Assembly: GCF_035046485.1 (NCBI RefSeq)
Contig: NC_085138.1
Coordinates: 89,081,228 to 89,145,227 of the forward strand
Length of the DNA stretch: 64,000 nucleotides
Direction: 5' to 3'
From: Aedes albopictus
Taxonomy: Eukaryota; Arthropoda; Insecta; Diptera; Culicidae
Part shown: positions 11,731 to 22,826 of the stretch, piece after piece
How positions within the stretch are numbered: position 1 is the first letter of the stretch
How the letters are laid out: each line of letters begins with the position of its first letter
Notes under the pieces: model-generated
The model's input: the letters and a program-made list of their open reading frames with translations, nothing else
Told to the model about the DNA's origin: nothing
The model's database searches: none
Translations under genes and position numbers: made by a program

Positions 11731-11915
11731 GGGGCCCGTGGCGTAGTTGGTCACACGTTCGCTTCATATGTGGATGGTCATGGGTTTGATTCCCAGCCCC
11801 GGCACTTGCAATTTTTCGTCAGTTGCGCTTCTCCCGAGTGCGGCTGAAACTGACCCTATTCTGAGCCCCGTGGCACAACGGACACGGATACATAGATATC
11901 GGCGAACTGCTACTC
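11731..11915 (+). mobile_element. tRNA-derived SINE
   Basis: Positions about 11733-11805 read as a tRNA-like head: box A-like GTGGCGTAGTTGG, then box B-like GGTTTGATTCC inside a TGGG/CCCA T-stem, with about 72 nt overall. These internal RNA polymerase III promoter boxes, plus a non-tRNA body (AGTTGCGCTTCTCCCGAGTG...), are the SINE hallmark. The 3' end is approximate. The only possible TSD, a GGAAAGA word on each side, is weak. It lies within or just upstream of the CR1-like ORF1. Confidence 0.75.
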
Positions 11916-11918
11916 ATA

Positions 11919-12623
11919 ATGACATGCGTCTTCGGAAAGATGAAAGACATGCGTCTTCGGAATACAACACGTGCCGCTTATGAGGTGGGCCAAGGGCATG
12001 CCCTCAATTCGCATAGCGACATTATGCAGAACTTGAAAACTGAAATAATGGGTGAATTGAAGGCCGAAATCAGAACCAACTTTGCGAAGCTAATCAATTC
12101 TAGTACATGCACTCCGAAGTCTTTCAGGCGGGTAACAACCCGTGTTGATCCAAGGTTCACCAGAAGCAGAAGGTTGTTTAGCACAGCTGCTGAACCATCT
12201 CAGGATAAGCAGCCGCCTCTGTTGCTTGGGACAGGTAGTACACCCTCTCCATCATTAGAAATCGCCACAGTACCGCCTAGTCAACCGAAATTTTGGCTGT
12301 ATCTGTCGCGTATAGCAAGAGATGTTTCTGTCGATCAAGTTTCCGCATTAGCCAAGAAACGCCTTGGCACTGAGGATGTACAAGTTGTCGGACTTGTGGC
12401 CAAAGGCAGAGACATAAGCACAATGTCCTTTATTTCATTCAAAATTGGCATAAATATGGAGCTGAAATCCAAAGCATTATCTACCTCTACGTGGCCGAAA
12501 GGTTTGGTCTACCGGGAGTTCAGTGACAACAGATTTGGAGAAAATTTTTGGCGCCCTGGAGCCGCTGCTGCATCCGACGATCCGTTGAGTTTTACGTCAG
12601 AGGAAGTTGTTCTAATGGAATAG
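11919..12623 (+). CDS. LINE ORF1 (CR1-like), probably N-terminally disrupted
   Basis: The 234-aa frame has a charged, probably coiled-coil segment (about residues 34-58, MQNLKTEIMGELKAEIRTNF), a basic S/T-rich linker, then a conserved C-terminal domain from KFWLYLSRIARDVSVDQVSA through ELKSKALSTSTWPKG to FGENFWRP. That C-terminal domain recurs in ORF1 proteins of insect CR1-group LINEs and is thought to bind RNA. No zinc or PHD finger is visible at the N-terminus, where a SINE sits upstream, so the start is unreliable. A 17 bp repeat, GACATGCGTCTTCGGAA, occurs twice at about 11920 and 11946. The ORF ends at a TAG at 12621-12623. Confidence 0.7.
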   Translation: MTCVFGKMKDMRLRNTTRAAYEVGQGHALNSHSDIMQNLKTEIMGELKAEIRTNFAKLINSSTCTPKSFRRVTTRVDPRFTRSRRLFSTAAEPSQDKQPPLLLGTGSTPSPSLEIATVPPSQPKFWLYLSRIARDVSVDQVSALAKKRLGTEDVQVVGLVAKGRDISTMSFISFKIGINMELKSKALSTSTWPKGLVYREFSDNRFGENFWRPGAAAASDDPLSFTSEEVVLME

Positions 12624-12654
12624 GCTACAGCAAACTCAATTTATTCCTCAGTCC

Positions 12655-13235
12655 GGGACGCACGCTTGCCACAAGTTTTGAGGAAGCCCCTATTCCACTC
12701 ACCGCAGTCGAGCCCATCCAGCCAGCGACCAGCAGTCGTCCCGGTCCTGCGTGTGAGATGGGAGACGGGGTCTTCCGAGTTCCGGCTACAGGCAAGTACC
12801 CTGCTATTTTAACTAGTTCGTCCGCTGTACCCCTCGTTGTTTCCAGTTTTACACCGTATACCCAAGCATGTTTGCCATCTTCATTCTTGACACCGGGACG
12901 CAGATTTACCGCCAACCTCAAGGAAGCCCCTATTCCTCTCACCGCAGTCGAGCCCATCCAGCCAGCGACCAGCAGTCGTCCCGGTCCTGCGTGTGTGCTG
13001 GAAGATGGGGTCTTCCGAATTCCGACTACAGGCAAGTACCCTGCTTTTTTGAGCACTTCGTCCGCTCTTCCCTTCATTGCTTCTAGCGCTGCATCATCAA
13101 CCCAAGGATGTTCACCACCGTGGCAAAGATTTGCCGCTAGCCACGTGGAAGCCTCTATTCCTCTCATCGCAGTCGATCCCCTTCAGCGAGCGACAAGCTG
13201 TCGTTCTGGTCCTGCGTGGGAGTTGGAGGTAGGAG
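12655..13235 (+). repeat. In-frame coding minisatellite, ~80-codon unit x 2.4
   Basis: Units begin at 12655, 12895 and about 13122, giving spacings of 240 and about 225 bp, both multiples of three. Each translates to a block such as EAPIPLTAVEPIQPATSSRP followed by GPAC, a GVFR/GVLR word, a GKYPA word and an S/A-rich spacer. The frame stays open from 12548 to 13501 across all units and overlaps the end of ORF1 by 76 bp in another frame. The sequence is Pro/Ser/Thr-rich with no known domain. The repeats occupy the place where the ORF2 endonuclease is expected. Confidence 0.8.
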
Positions 13236-13421
13236 TTTTACGAAATCGACTCGCATCTTATACCGAATATGGAAACGTTGGACGCATTCCGAAAGGCGCA
13301 CTCACTGACGCGTGCATGTACGACCTATGGAGGGCTGCGATTGAAAGTACTCAGTTACCGGTAGCCGGGCCATCACGTAATAGCACTATACAGCCCCAAC
13401 ACTGCGTCCTGATGGACGCTA

Positions 13422-15317
13422 ATGACACCATACTCGACAACACCATACCTTCAACGCTACAATTCGCGAAAGTGTCCGTTTACCAAACGACAGTTGGATG
13501 AGGCTAGCCGTATTTACCGCGGATGCAATCGGCGTTTGTATAAAAACTACGTCGCAAGGAAGCAGAATGACCTTCGCCGGAATCCGAAAAGTTTTTGGAA
13601 TTTTGTAAATACGAAACGCAAGGAGAGTGGTTTGCCAACAACAATGCACCACAGAGATATTTTGGCAAGTAGCCCCGAGGAGAAATGTGAGCTTTTTGCT
13701 CGACAGTTTTCAAGTGCATTTGATATCCGCATTCCAACAGCTGCCGAAACCGATGTAGCCAATCGCATCGTGCCATGTGACGTATTAGACTTTGATGTAT
13801 TCCATGTAAGCGAATCAATGGTTGAGCTTGCGCTGAGGAAGCTAAAAGTGTCATATTGCCCTGGACCTGATGGCATTCCGTCTTGTATTTTCAAAAAGTG
13901 TGGTACTTCTCTGGTGGCTCCACTGGTAGCTATTTTTAACAAATCGCTTCAGTCTCAGCAATTTCCTAGTGCTTAGAAAATGTCTTATATGCGTCCTGTT
14001 TTCAAGAAGGGTGACAAGACTGACGTTCTCAATTACCGTGGGATAACCTCCCTTTCAGCAGGTGCGAAGTGCTTGGAAACTATTGTCAATAAAGTGATGT
14101 TCAGTTCGTGTAGCAGTTACATTAGTGAATCTCAACATGGATTCTACCCAAGGCGTTCAGTAGAAAGTAATTTAGTTGACTTCACTTCTACCTGCATCAG
14201 TACGATGCAGTACGACGCCCCAACAGACGCAGTTTATACTGACATTAAGGCTACTTTCGATACTGTAAACCATGACATTCTCTTGGCTAAACTGCTTGGT
14301 GTGTCTGCGCGTATGTGTAATTGGCTACAGTCGTACCTTAAAAACAGAAGGTTGTGTGTAAAGATTGGATCAACCGCATTGTTAGCTTTTACCCCTACTT
14401 CTGGTGTACCACAGGGCAGCAACCTTGGGCCTCTGTTATTTTCGTTATATTTCAATGATGTGACTATTCTGCTCGCCAACGGTGGTTTGCTAATCTATGC
14501 CGATGATCTGAAAATTTTCCTGGTTGTACGAAGCTTAAGAGACTGCAAGGAACATCAAGAGCTTCTGGATCATTTTGCTTGTTGGTGTCGCATTAATTTC
14601 TTAGCGGTAAGTGTGTCCAAGTGCTGCGTCATCTCGTATTGTCGCCGCAAATCTCCAATAGTGTACGACTACAACATAAATGGACAGGAACTCAAACGCG
14701 TTGAGAACGTTGTAGACCTGGGTCTTTTGCTTGGTTCCCGATTGACGTTCAAGTTACACTACTCCTCTGTTATCGACAAAGCCAACCGTCAACTGGGTTT
14801 CATCCTAAGAACGTCAAAAGAATTCGACGATCCTATGTGTCTCTGTTCTCTTTATTGCTCTCTCGTCAGATCAGTCCTGGAATTTGCGTCGATAGTTTGG
14901 TCACCGTACGAGGCGGTCTGGGTTGCAAGGTTAGAAGCAGTACAACGAAGGTTTGTCCGATACGCCCAGAGGAATCTGCCTTGGCGTGATCCGTTGAACT
15001 TGCCACCCTATGTTCAACGTTGTACCTTAATGGGACTCGAACCGCTGTATGTCCGGCGCAGAATTACTAGAGCTGTGTATGGTGCGAAGATAATTCGAAA
15101 CGAGATTGATTGTCCTGCTTTGCTTGAGCGCGTTCAACTGTATGCTCCAGAGCGTGTATTAAGGACAAGACAACCTATACAGGTAGCATCGAGGAATACT
15201 GATTATGCAGCGAATGATCCGATAAACTCGATTTGTAGTGATTTCCGTCTAGCCTATAATGTTTTTGATTTTAATTTTTCAATTGACTATTTCCGACAAC
15301 GCATCACTACGAAATAA
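13422..15317 (+). pseudogene. CR1-like ORF2: pre-RT linker and reverse transcriptase with one internal stop
   Basis: One reading frame covers the whole stretch, broken only by TAG at 13974-13976 in FPSA*KMSYMRPVF, where a Trp codon is expected. The linker FYR/IYRGCNRRLYKNY...NPKSFWNFVNTKRKESGLP is typical of ORF2 upstream of RT. RT motifs follow: CPGPDGIPSCIF, YTDIKATFDTVNHDIL (motif A with catalytic Asp, but KATFD instead of the usual KAFD), SGVPQGSNLGPLLF, and LLIYADDLKIF (motif C). The thumb region ends with LEFASIVWSPY, LPWRDPLNLPPY and a C-terminal FDFNFSIDYFRQRI. There is no endonuclease and no RNase H. It would polymerise cDNA if intact, and is now inactive. Confidence 0.9.
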
Positions 15318-15530
15318 GGAAACAGCCAGCTCTAATTATAAACTGTTCAAACACCGAATATGGGAAAAGGTCTTATATCTATTATTGCAAAACAAGATAT
15401 AATATCTTGCCAATACCGATAAAGACTTAATTATTATGGATGAAAAATCAACACTCGAGCTATATATTGTAAAAATGTGAATACAGGGTAATTTTTGCAA
15501 ACCGTCGTTAAAAGCTCCCTTCAAAGGAGC
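15318..15530 (+). other. Probable 3' UTR and flank of the CR1-like element
   Basis: AT-rich sequence follows the ORF2 stop, with ATTATTATGGATG and GTAAAAATGTGAATAC words. I could not place the exact 3' terminus or a TSD. Confidence 0.4.
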
Positions 15531-15870
15531 TGGAGAAATCCCGGGAGAGATTTATGAAGGAATTCCAAAATTAATCCTGGTAGAAGGTTCTCAAGGTATC
15601 GCTGAAGCAATTCCTGAAGGAATCATAGTTGGCACTGTTGGAGAAATCCTAGCAGAAATCCCTGGAGAAATACAAAAAAAAAACATCTCTAGAAATCTCG
15701 GACGAACCCCTGAATAAACTGCTAGAGGAAAACCAGAAGGAGGTTTTGATGGAATCTCAATAGTAACTCCTGGATGAGTCTCAGAAAGGATTCCTGCAGA
15801 AATACCAGAAGCAGAGAAGAGAATTGGTGGATAAAACAGAAACAAAACCAACGGAAAAAAGTCTTGGTGA
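15530..15870. repeat. Decayed gaattcctgga-type repeat, block 6
   Basis: AGGAATTCCTGAAGGAATC-like words resume after the LINE, as on its 5' side. This suggests the LINE inserted into this repeat block. Confidence 0.65.
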
Positions 15871-15879
15871 AACCACCAC

Positions 15880-17440
15880 TGTTCGTCAACCTAATCGGGG
15901 AGATCTTGGTAGGTGCGATTACCTTTGAACCAAACGATGGGTAGCTATGACGGTCCACTACCATGGAGTTACGGAATGATCTCAAATCAGGTGATGATTG
16001 ATAAAAAGCTGGATGATTTTGTGGATAGCTTCTCAGCAACAGGACCAAATCGTTGAATGTAAACACAGCCAAACCTTCCAGCTTTACGGTAGCTGGGCAA
16101 GCAATCGAGAATGTTGAAAGCTTTCAATAGCTTGGTAATCAAATGCCGGCATTAAGATTCACATGGGCTGCTTTTGAGAGTTGGAGATATTTGTGGACAA
16201 ACATTCAGATCTACTCAGACTAGTCGTTCTGCGTCGACTAAATATTCAACTCAAGCGTGACATCTGGTCCTAATGTGAAACGTGGTGTGTATCAATGTAG
16301 AGCACTCAACGGCTGCAGGACTTCATCATCAACTGCTTATGGTATATAATGAAATGATGATCTTGATCAACGGCCCTCATAACTACCATTGGTGAACACT
16401 GTGCCACTGTCCATTTGTAACATTTCAGATTATAGAATTTTTCATGACTCGATGCGATCAGCAAACTCTCTGGGAGAGTTCGCTATCGCATATGAGAGAA
16501 TATAAGTAGCATGCCTTTAGAAAATGAATAAAGCTTTATTATTATTTTGACCACTGACTTGACTGGTTTCTATTACTACACTTAACAATAATGTCTCCAA
16601 AACCTATATCTCATAAACGTCATGTCATGAAATAAAATTCCAGCAAATGGAATCACTGTACAATGAAAATACGGTCAACGAAGCGGAGAGATCACATCCA
16701 CGGAAAAGATCAACCAAAGTCAGGCAATCCCGGACACTTCACCCACCGTGCACCAGAATCCATTCGAACAAACAACAATCAACCGCCGTGGCCACTGCAC
16801 TGTCGGTAGCCGCGAGCACGGAAAAAAGCAATCAAAACAGAAACAAAGTTGGTATAATATACCAATCGCCCATCAACACCGCACCGGTGCCGGAGATGAA
16901 TCTCCCGATGCCGCCCTTTTCCCAGTTGATGGTGTTCAACTCACCCAGAAGCATCCCAAGAGGAGAAAGAGAGGAGAAAGAGATTTTCCCACCTAGTGTA
17001 TAAGAATGTCTAGCTGTGCTCCGGGGCAGCCACCACACTAGATTGATGATGTTCCATTTGGATGAGGTGTAAATTGAGCAGGGAGAGTGGTCGGTTGAGG
17101 AATACCCGGGAGTACCTTCTTCATCCACCGAACGCTAGGGAAGGCGACTGGCGGCGGGGAAATCAATCACAGCAACATGACATGCCGCAGGGGATGGACG
17201 ATGCTCTACTCTTGGTCTGGTCCGGTGGTGATGGGATCGTGAAGAACGGAGATGGTTAAAAATTAATCAAATAATTCAATCGCATCATTAAGCCGGATAA
17301 TTACGTGGAAGGGCCCGTGGCAATGGGTTTTCGTCGAGTTTGGGGATAGGGTCGGAAACACACACAGAGACAAGGTGATTCCCTCAGTACCTATCTCGGT
17401 TTCTTATTGGCGTGAGGCACCACTGGGACATGACCCGTGT
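15880..17440. other. Non-coding; contains an LTR-like segment near 16419-16583
   Basis: No supportable gene. Positions about 16419-16583 have LTR-like ingredients: a TGTAACA start, a TATAAGTAGCATG box, an AATAAAGC signal and a CTACA end. No matching TSD was found, so the LTR idea stays weak. The 118-aa plus-strand frame at 16647-17003 has no recognisable domain. Confidence 0.35.
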
Positions 17441-17459
17441 TGGATGTTTAATCTTTGAT

Positions 17460-17504
17460 ATAATAGTAAGTGAGTAAATAAGTATGTAAGTGAGTAAGTA
17501 AGTT

Positions 17505-17564
<60 letters not shown>

Positions 17565-17728
17565 TGTTAGTATGTTAGTAAGTAAGTAAGTAAGTAAGTA
17601 AGTGCGTAAGTAAGTAAGTAAGTGCGTAAGTAAGTAAGTGCGTAAGTAAGTAAGTAAGTAAGTAAGTAAGTGCGTAAGTAAGTGCGTAAGTAAGTAAGTA
17701 AGTAAGTAAGTAAGTGCGTAAGTAAGTA

Positions 17729-17817
<89 letters not shown>

Positions 17818-17848
17818 CGGCGTAAGTAAGTAACGGCGTAAGTAAGTA

Positions 17849-17934
<86 letters not shown>

Positions 17935-17935
17935 C

Positions 17936-17987
<52 letters not shown>

Positions 17988-17988
17988 G

Positions 17989-18019
<31 letters not shown>

Positions 18020-18177
18020 CAGTAAGTATGTAAGTGAGTAAGTAAGTAAGTAAATAAGTAAGTAAGTAAGTAAGTAAGTAAAGTAATAAAGTAAGTAAGT
18101 AAGTAAGTAAATAAGTAAGTGCGTAAGTAAGTATGTAAGTAAGTAAGTAAGTAAGTAAGTGAGTAAGTAAGTAAGTG

Positions 18178-18212
<35 letters not shown>

Positions 18213-18737
18213 CAGTAAGTAAGTAAGTCAGTAAGTATGTAAGTAAGTAAGTAAGTAAGTAAGTAAGGGGTCGTTCATAAACCACGTAGACTTTTTGGGG
18301 GGAGGGGGGGGGGTCTGGCCAGAGTCTACGCTCCATACAAATTTCAAAATTTTTGTATGGATTAAAGTCTACGAGTGGGGAGGGGGGGGCTGGTCTGAGA
18401 TGGCCAAATTTTGGTCTACGTGGTTTATGAACAGCCCCTAAGTCAGTAAGTAAGGTAAGTAAGTAAGTAAGTAAGTGCGTATGTAAGTAAGTAAGTAAGT
18501 AAGTAAGTATGTAAGTAAGTAAGTAAGTGAGTAAGTGAGTAAGTAAGTAAGTAAGTAAGTAAGTAAGGGCGTAAGTAAGTAAGTAAGTCAGCCAGTTAGT
18601 ATGTAAGTAAGTAAGAAAGTAAGTAAATGCGTAAGTAAGTAAGTAAGTAAGTAAGAAAGTAAGTAAGTGCGTAAGTAAGTAAGTGAGTAAGTAAGTAAGT
18701 AAGTAAGAAAGTAAGTAAGTAAGTGCGTAAGTAAGTA

Positions 18738-18771
<34 letters not shown>

Positions 18772-18925
18772 AAAATATGTAAGTAAGTTCGTAAGTAAGT
18801 AAGTAAGTAAGTTCGTAAGTAAGTAAGTAAGTAAGTAATTGAGTAAGTAAATATGTAAGTAAGTAAGCAAGTAAGTAAGTAAGCAAGTAAGAAAGTAAGT
18901 ATGTAAGTATGTAAGTAAGTAGGGA
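17460..18925. repeat. (GTAA)n tetranucleotide microsatellite array, interrupted
   Basis: About 1.45 kb of AAGT/GTAA units with scattered single-base variants (GTGC, GTCA, GTAT, GAAA) and local duplications of variant-bearing blocks, for example two TAACGGCGTAAG words near 17815-17840. A MITE splits the array. Minus-strand frames made of repeated LLTYLLTY are pure translations of the repeat and not genes. Confidence 0.97.
18267..18438. mobile_element. 172 bp PIF/Harbinger-like MITE inside the microsatellite
   Basis: Ends are inverted: GGGGTCGTTCATAAACCACG on the left matches CGTGGTTTATGAACAGCCCC on the right. Inner GTAGACTTT/AAAGTCTAC and G-tract words continue the palindrome. Flanking TAA on both sides (18264-18266 and 18439-18441) fits the TWA target preference of PIF/Harbinger. 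Because the host repeat itself contains TAA, the TSD is suggestive only. It is non-coding. Confidence 0.85.
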
Positions 18926-18939
18926 AATGAATACGAATT

Positions 18940-20985
18940 TTGGCCTTCTCTCGTACCACTGTCCATTAACGGTGCACCAATAGGCAATAAAATCACATCT
19001 ATATCGGGAGGAAGTAGCGATCGTATCCATCTACCACCCCAGAACAGAGCGTATGGTGGCAACCATTTGGACTTTATTACATATATCTATTGAATCATTC
19101 GTGAATCATTGGAAAGAAAATTCCCATCGCTCCATGTGCTCGACCATGTCGCCCAGGCACGTCGGTCGCGGTCCTCGCCTCCGAAGATGTCGCACTTGGC
19201 CGGTCGCTATGAAGGTGCCGATGGCGACGACCACCAACGCAGAAAATGGATTCCACATTGTTCACATGTGCAGCGGCCTAGCACTGCAGTAGCACCATTT
19301 TGTCATTAGATCGATGATTGAAACGTAGATTGTGCCTTGAGGCCTGCATCCATAATAGAAATTTATGATCAATCTCTTGCCAATTCAGTATGGGTTGACA
19401 GACTTCAGTATAGTCAGCTTCAGCAGAGCTGTCGAATCGGTTTGAGAAGATGTTCAAATTTAGATAAGACCCCGTGACCGTGAGAGGTTTAAAGCGGAAA
19501 TCACCGCGCTCTTCAAGCGAAATCGTAAAAGACCCCCATCTCTTCAGTGATTGTAGCAACGTCATTAAATGTGCTAATGTGTGTCTTTTTCTCTCTCCCC
19601 TTGTTTTACAGGTATGCATCTTAATTTGACAAGACGCTGACAACTTTCGCGAGATCGTAAGTAAATCTAGTCGAATAAATGCTCGTTCGACGAGCTGCCA
19701 CCAAAGTAACAAATGTGTCAATGGAGATGTGGTGGGTACACGAATCGGCTCTATGTCATAACCTGCTCTGGGGCTATCATTTGTGACTGACTGACTGACT
19801 GAGTGACTGCCATAAAACCAGAAATGGGGGAGTTTCTTCCTCAGAATCACCGATTGTTGAGCGAAAAGAGCAGAGGCGTAATTGATGGTTTTATGGAAGG
19901 GTGTAAACATAAAGCTACCTGGGGGTACTTGTTGCACGGTGCTCAAAAAATGACTCGGCTAGTGACTGTTGAACTGTTGTTGAACTGTCGTTGATCAACT
20001 AAACGAGGAGTTTTAAATTCTTGGATGATTATCTTTTCGACGAGAGTTTGATGAGTTAAATTGTCGTTTGTTTGAGCTGTGAGAAATATTTACTTCGTTC
20101 TACATATTTTAGGAACAGTATTCACAAAAAAACTGAACGGATCGTAGCAAGCTGTGCGCGCGAGTGGCAGCGTTTTCAAAACAGAGAGATCTCTACATAG
20201 AGATAAGTGACATTTCAACACACGAACACTAGCGCAAATTTTTCCTCACACAAAAGTGCACGCCGATTGAAAGGCTACTCAGATTGCATATGCAAATATT
20301 ACCCAATCGATTTGGGTAAAACGGGTAAATAATGATAAAACTAACGTCCGGGGCAAGAGTGCAAATATTTTCCTCGCAGTTTCACAACTACATCTGCAAA
20401 AAAGGCACGCATACATTTGAACGTGATTACCTCTATACCGTTTTCAGGTTTCCAACTGAACTTCTTTTCCCATCCTTCAGCTGTCACAGGTATGGTCAGA
20501 ACAGCTTTCAGCCGTTGGAGGATTGCGTCAATCTTGTCTCAGAGTCAGTGATTAGCCTCAAATCACTGTGCTCTGGTAACGGACGGGAAGCAGGCAATTC
20601 TCATAAAAGCGGTTTAGGCCTCTACCACCTACAAATTTGTGCTACTTGCTCAATGCTAATGCTAAGTATTAAAAAAGAAAAACTGATACTAGAAGCATTA
20701 TTTTTTTAATTTTAATCGTTGCAGCAATTTCCTATACAAAACGACTGGCAATGATTCTTAAATGTTTGACAATTCTTTTCTGTATTATTCCTGCCAAATG
20801 CAGGACAGGATAAGACAACTAGTCAGCCCAAAAGAGACCAGTTTGGGGACCAATTATCTTAGCAACGTGGAATACAAGACAGCAAGCCAATCATTTATCA
20901 TGTATTTTGAAGACCTTGCCGAAGTCATACCAGTATCTCTCCTAACAAGTTTGTAGGGGTTTTGAAGTTTTGAAGTTGGTTGTTC
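18940..20985. other. Mostly unique non-coding DNA
   Basis: No gene is supportable. A pyrimidine tract ending TTTTACAG at 19577-19612 resembles a 3' splice site, but no coding exon follows it. A GACTGACTGACTGA microsatellite-like tract lies near 19785-19800. The 222-aa minus-strand frame at 19278-19946 lacks any domain and looks like chance. Confidence 0.4.
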
Positions 20986-21540
20986 AAATAATATCAGACG
21001 AAAACATCGTTGGAACTTGTGGAGAATTCCTCGAACAAATTTCTCGAGGGTTTCTTCGAAAGAATTTTAGGGGAAACTTCTTGTGCAAAAATTTTGGAAA
21101 GAATCCTCGCAGAAACTTTGAAACAAATCCTTGAAGTAATTTCTGCAGGAAATTTCGGAGAAATCTTTTAATGAACTTTTGTAAAAGAAATTCTTGGAAG
21201 AATTTTAGTCAAAAATTTGGAGAATTTCTCGAAGGTATTTCTTGAGGATTCCTTGGAAAAGTTGAGGGAAATTTTGTTTTTGATTTCTGAAAGAATTTTT
21301 AAAATTTTTTGAAGAATATTCGAAGGTTTTTCTTAGAAATCCTCGGAACAGTTAAAAGATGGACCTTTGGAAGAATTCCCGGAAGAATTTATTAAGAAAT
21401 TCTGAAAAGATACTGAGAGTTCAAAAGTAAAGTTTAGAGGAGATTTTAGAGGAATCTCCGGTCGAATCCTTTGAAAAAGTTATAAATGCATGTCCTAAAT
21501 GGAACTTCTAGAAAAGGAAATTGAAGGAACTTATGGAGAG

Positions 21541-22293
21541 TAGGGTGGCCCACACTTATATGAAAAACAAAAATTTCGAAAAATGTTAAGTCTTACCTCC
21601 CCAATCAGTAGTTTTGGACTCCCAGAAGCTACGTTCAAAATTTGAGCAAAATCGGTTGAGCCTAAGGGGGCGCTCAAAACGCTTGAAGTTTGTATGGGAA
21701 AACTTGGCCAAATGTATGCAGGAATTTTAAGTTTTCGAATTTTGCCGCTAGGTGGCGCTGTAAGCGTTCAATAATTAAACCCTTCGGTATTTTTGTAGGT
21801 GACTATATGCCAAACAACTTTGTCGAAGACCGCAAAGTGATCCAACGTCTGTGAAAAAAGTTATACCCTAGGTAAAGTGATGATAAACTTTATTGTTGTT
21901 TTTCCAATACATGTAAAGGAATAATATCAATAATGAAATCTCAATACTTTGCCTCACTTTGCCTAGGGTATAACTTTTTTCACAGCCGTCGGATCACTTT
22001 GCGGTCTTCGACAAAGTTGTTTGGCATATAGTCACCTACAATAATACCAAAGGGTTTAATTATTGAACGCTTACAGCGCCACCAAGCGGCAAAATTCGAA
22101 AACTTAAAATTCCTGCATACATTTGGCCAAGTTTTCCCATACAAACTTCAAGCGTTTTGAGCGCCCCCTAAGGCTCAACCAATTTTGCTCAAATTTTGAA
22201 CGTAGCTTCTGGGAGTCCAAAACTAATGATTTAGGAGGTAAGACTTGGCATTTTTCGAAATTTTTGTTTTTCATATAAGTGTGGGCCACCTTA
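21541..22293. mobile_element. 753 bp hairpin hAT-type MITE with 8 bp TSD
   Basis: The arms (21543-21880 and 21954-22291, about 338 bp each) are near-perfect reverse complements, with only scattered mismatches, around a 73 bp loop. Terminal sequence is TAGGGTGGCCCACACTT versus TAAGGTGGCCCACACTT. ATGGAGAG flanks both ends (21533-21540 and 22294-22301), an 8 bp TSD as made by hAT transposases. The inferred empty site agrees with a neighbouring array unit that reads ACTTATGGAGAAGG. It is non-coding, and its transcript would fold into a very long duplex. Confidence 0.93.
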
Positions 22294-22468
22294 ATGGAGA
22301 GGGTTTCTTTGGAAGAATTTTAGGAGAAACTTTTAGATGCAAAATTTTAGGAGAAAACCTTGGAATAGATTCTGCGAGGATTTTTGGAGGATTCATCGCG
22401 TTAACTTTTGAAAAAGCATTTTTTTAAAGAATCTCTCGCGAGAATTTCGTGAGGATTCCTTAAAGATG

Positions 22469-22826
22469 TGTAGTGGATGTGGTAGGAATAAAATATTAAG
22501 TTATAAGATTTCTTATGTGTGTAACGCACAGCATACCCATTCTGTTTGGAACATCCCTAACCGAACCAGCGTGTAAACGAGGAAAAAGAGTGATAACTTA
22601 ACGAAGGTGTTTGTCGGTTCGCAGCGAGAGCGGCACCTTTGCAGCGCCGTCGTGCCGCAGGAATGTCAGTGTTAGAGTGAAAGAGATGGATGAAGCTTCG
22701 GAGATGAGTTCGCAAGGAGGCGACAGGAGGGTTCGCATACTTGGTGTGAGCCGATCGAATTCAGTCTGGTAACTGTTGAAGTAGCGATCAGATGTGAATT
22801 TTATTCAAGCATCTTTCGTTACGACA
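22469..22826. mobile_element. Solo LTR (358 bp) with 5 bp TSD
   Basis: The segment starts TGTAGTGG and ends ACGACA (TG...CA), and is flanked by AGATG on both sides (22464-22468 and 22827-22831). It interrupts an array unit exactly, since joining the flanks gives CCTTAAAGATGTTAAAGG in register with sister units. It contains AATAAAATATT near the left end and no ORF. A 5 bp TSD is typical of BEL/Pao or copia and also occurs in some gypsy lineages. The orientation is unknown because TG/CA ends are symmetric. Confidence 0.85.

Larger units (their letters stand above)
11430..15330 (+). mobile_element. CR1-like non-LTR retrotransposon, internally rearranged and defective
   Basis: From left to right the element holds a SINE insertion, an ORF1 whose C-terminal block is typical of CR1-group ORF1 proteins, an in-frame tandem-repeat region, and an ORF2 that begins in the linker before RT and runs through RT to its natural C-terminus. 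The apurinic-type endonuclease expected at the start of ORF2 is not present. RT motifs are nearly intact apart from one TAG. The 5' boundary is uncertain (a transition from low-complexity repeat near 11430) and no TSD was identified. CR1 superfamily is likely; the exact clade is inference. Confidence 0.85.

Noticed and set aside
12625..13167. 180-aa minus-strand frame with internal repeats
   Set aside because: It is the antisense shadow of the in-frame tandem repeats of the plus-strand CR1-like element, which itself sits between ORF1 and RT in the sense direction.
17575..19062. Long minus-strand frames rich in LLTYLLTY (up to 347 aa)
   Set aside because: They are translations of the GTAA microsatellite. 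The frames persist only because the 4 bp repeat has no stop in that phase.
19577..19612. 3' splice-site-like pyrimidine tract ending TTTTACAG
   Set aside because: No coding exon, donor site or conserved frame follows, so it cannot support a host gene.
19278..19946. 222-aa minus-strand frame
   Set aside because: No recognisable domain or signal, and no supporting exon structure. Length alone is not persuasive in this window.
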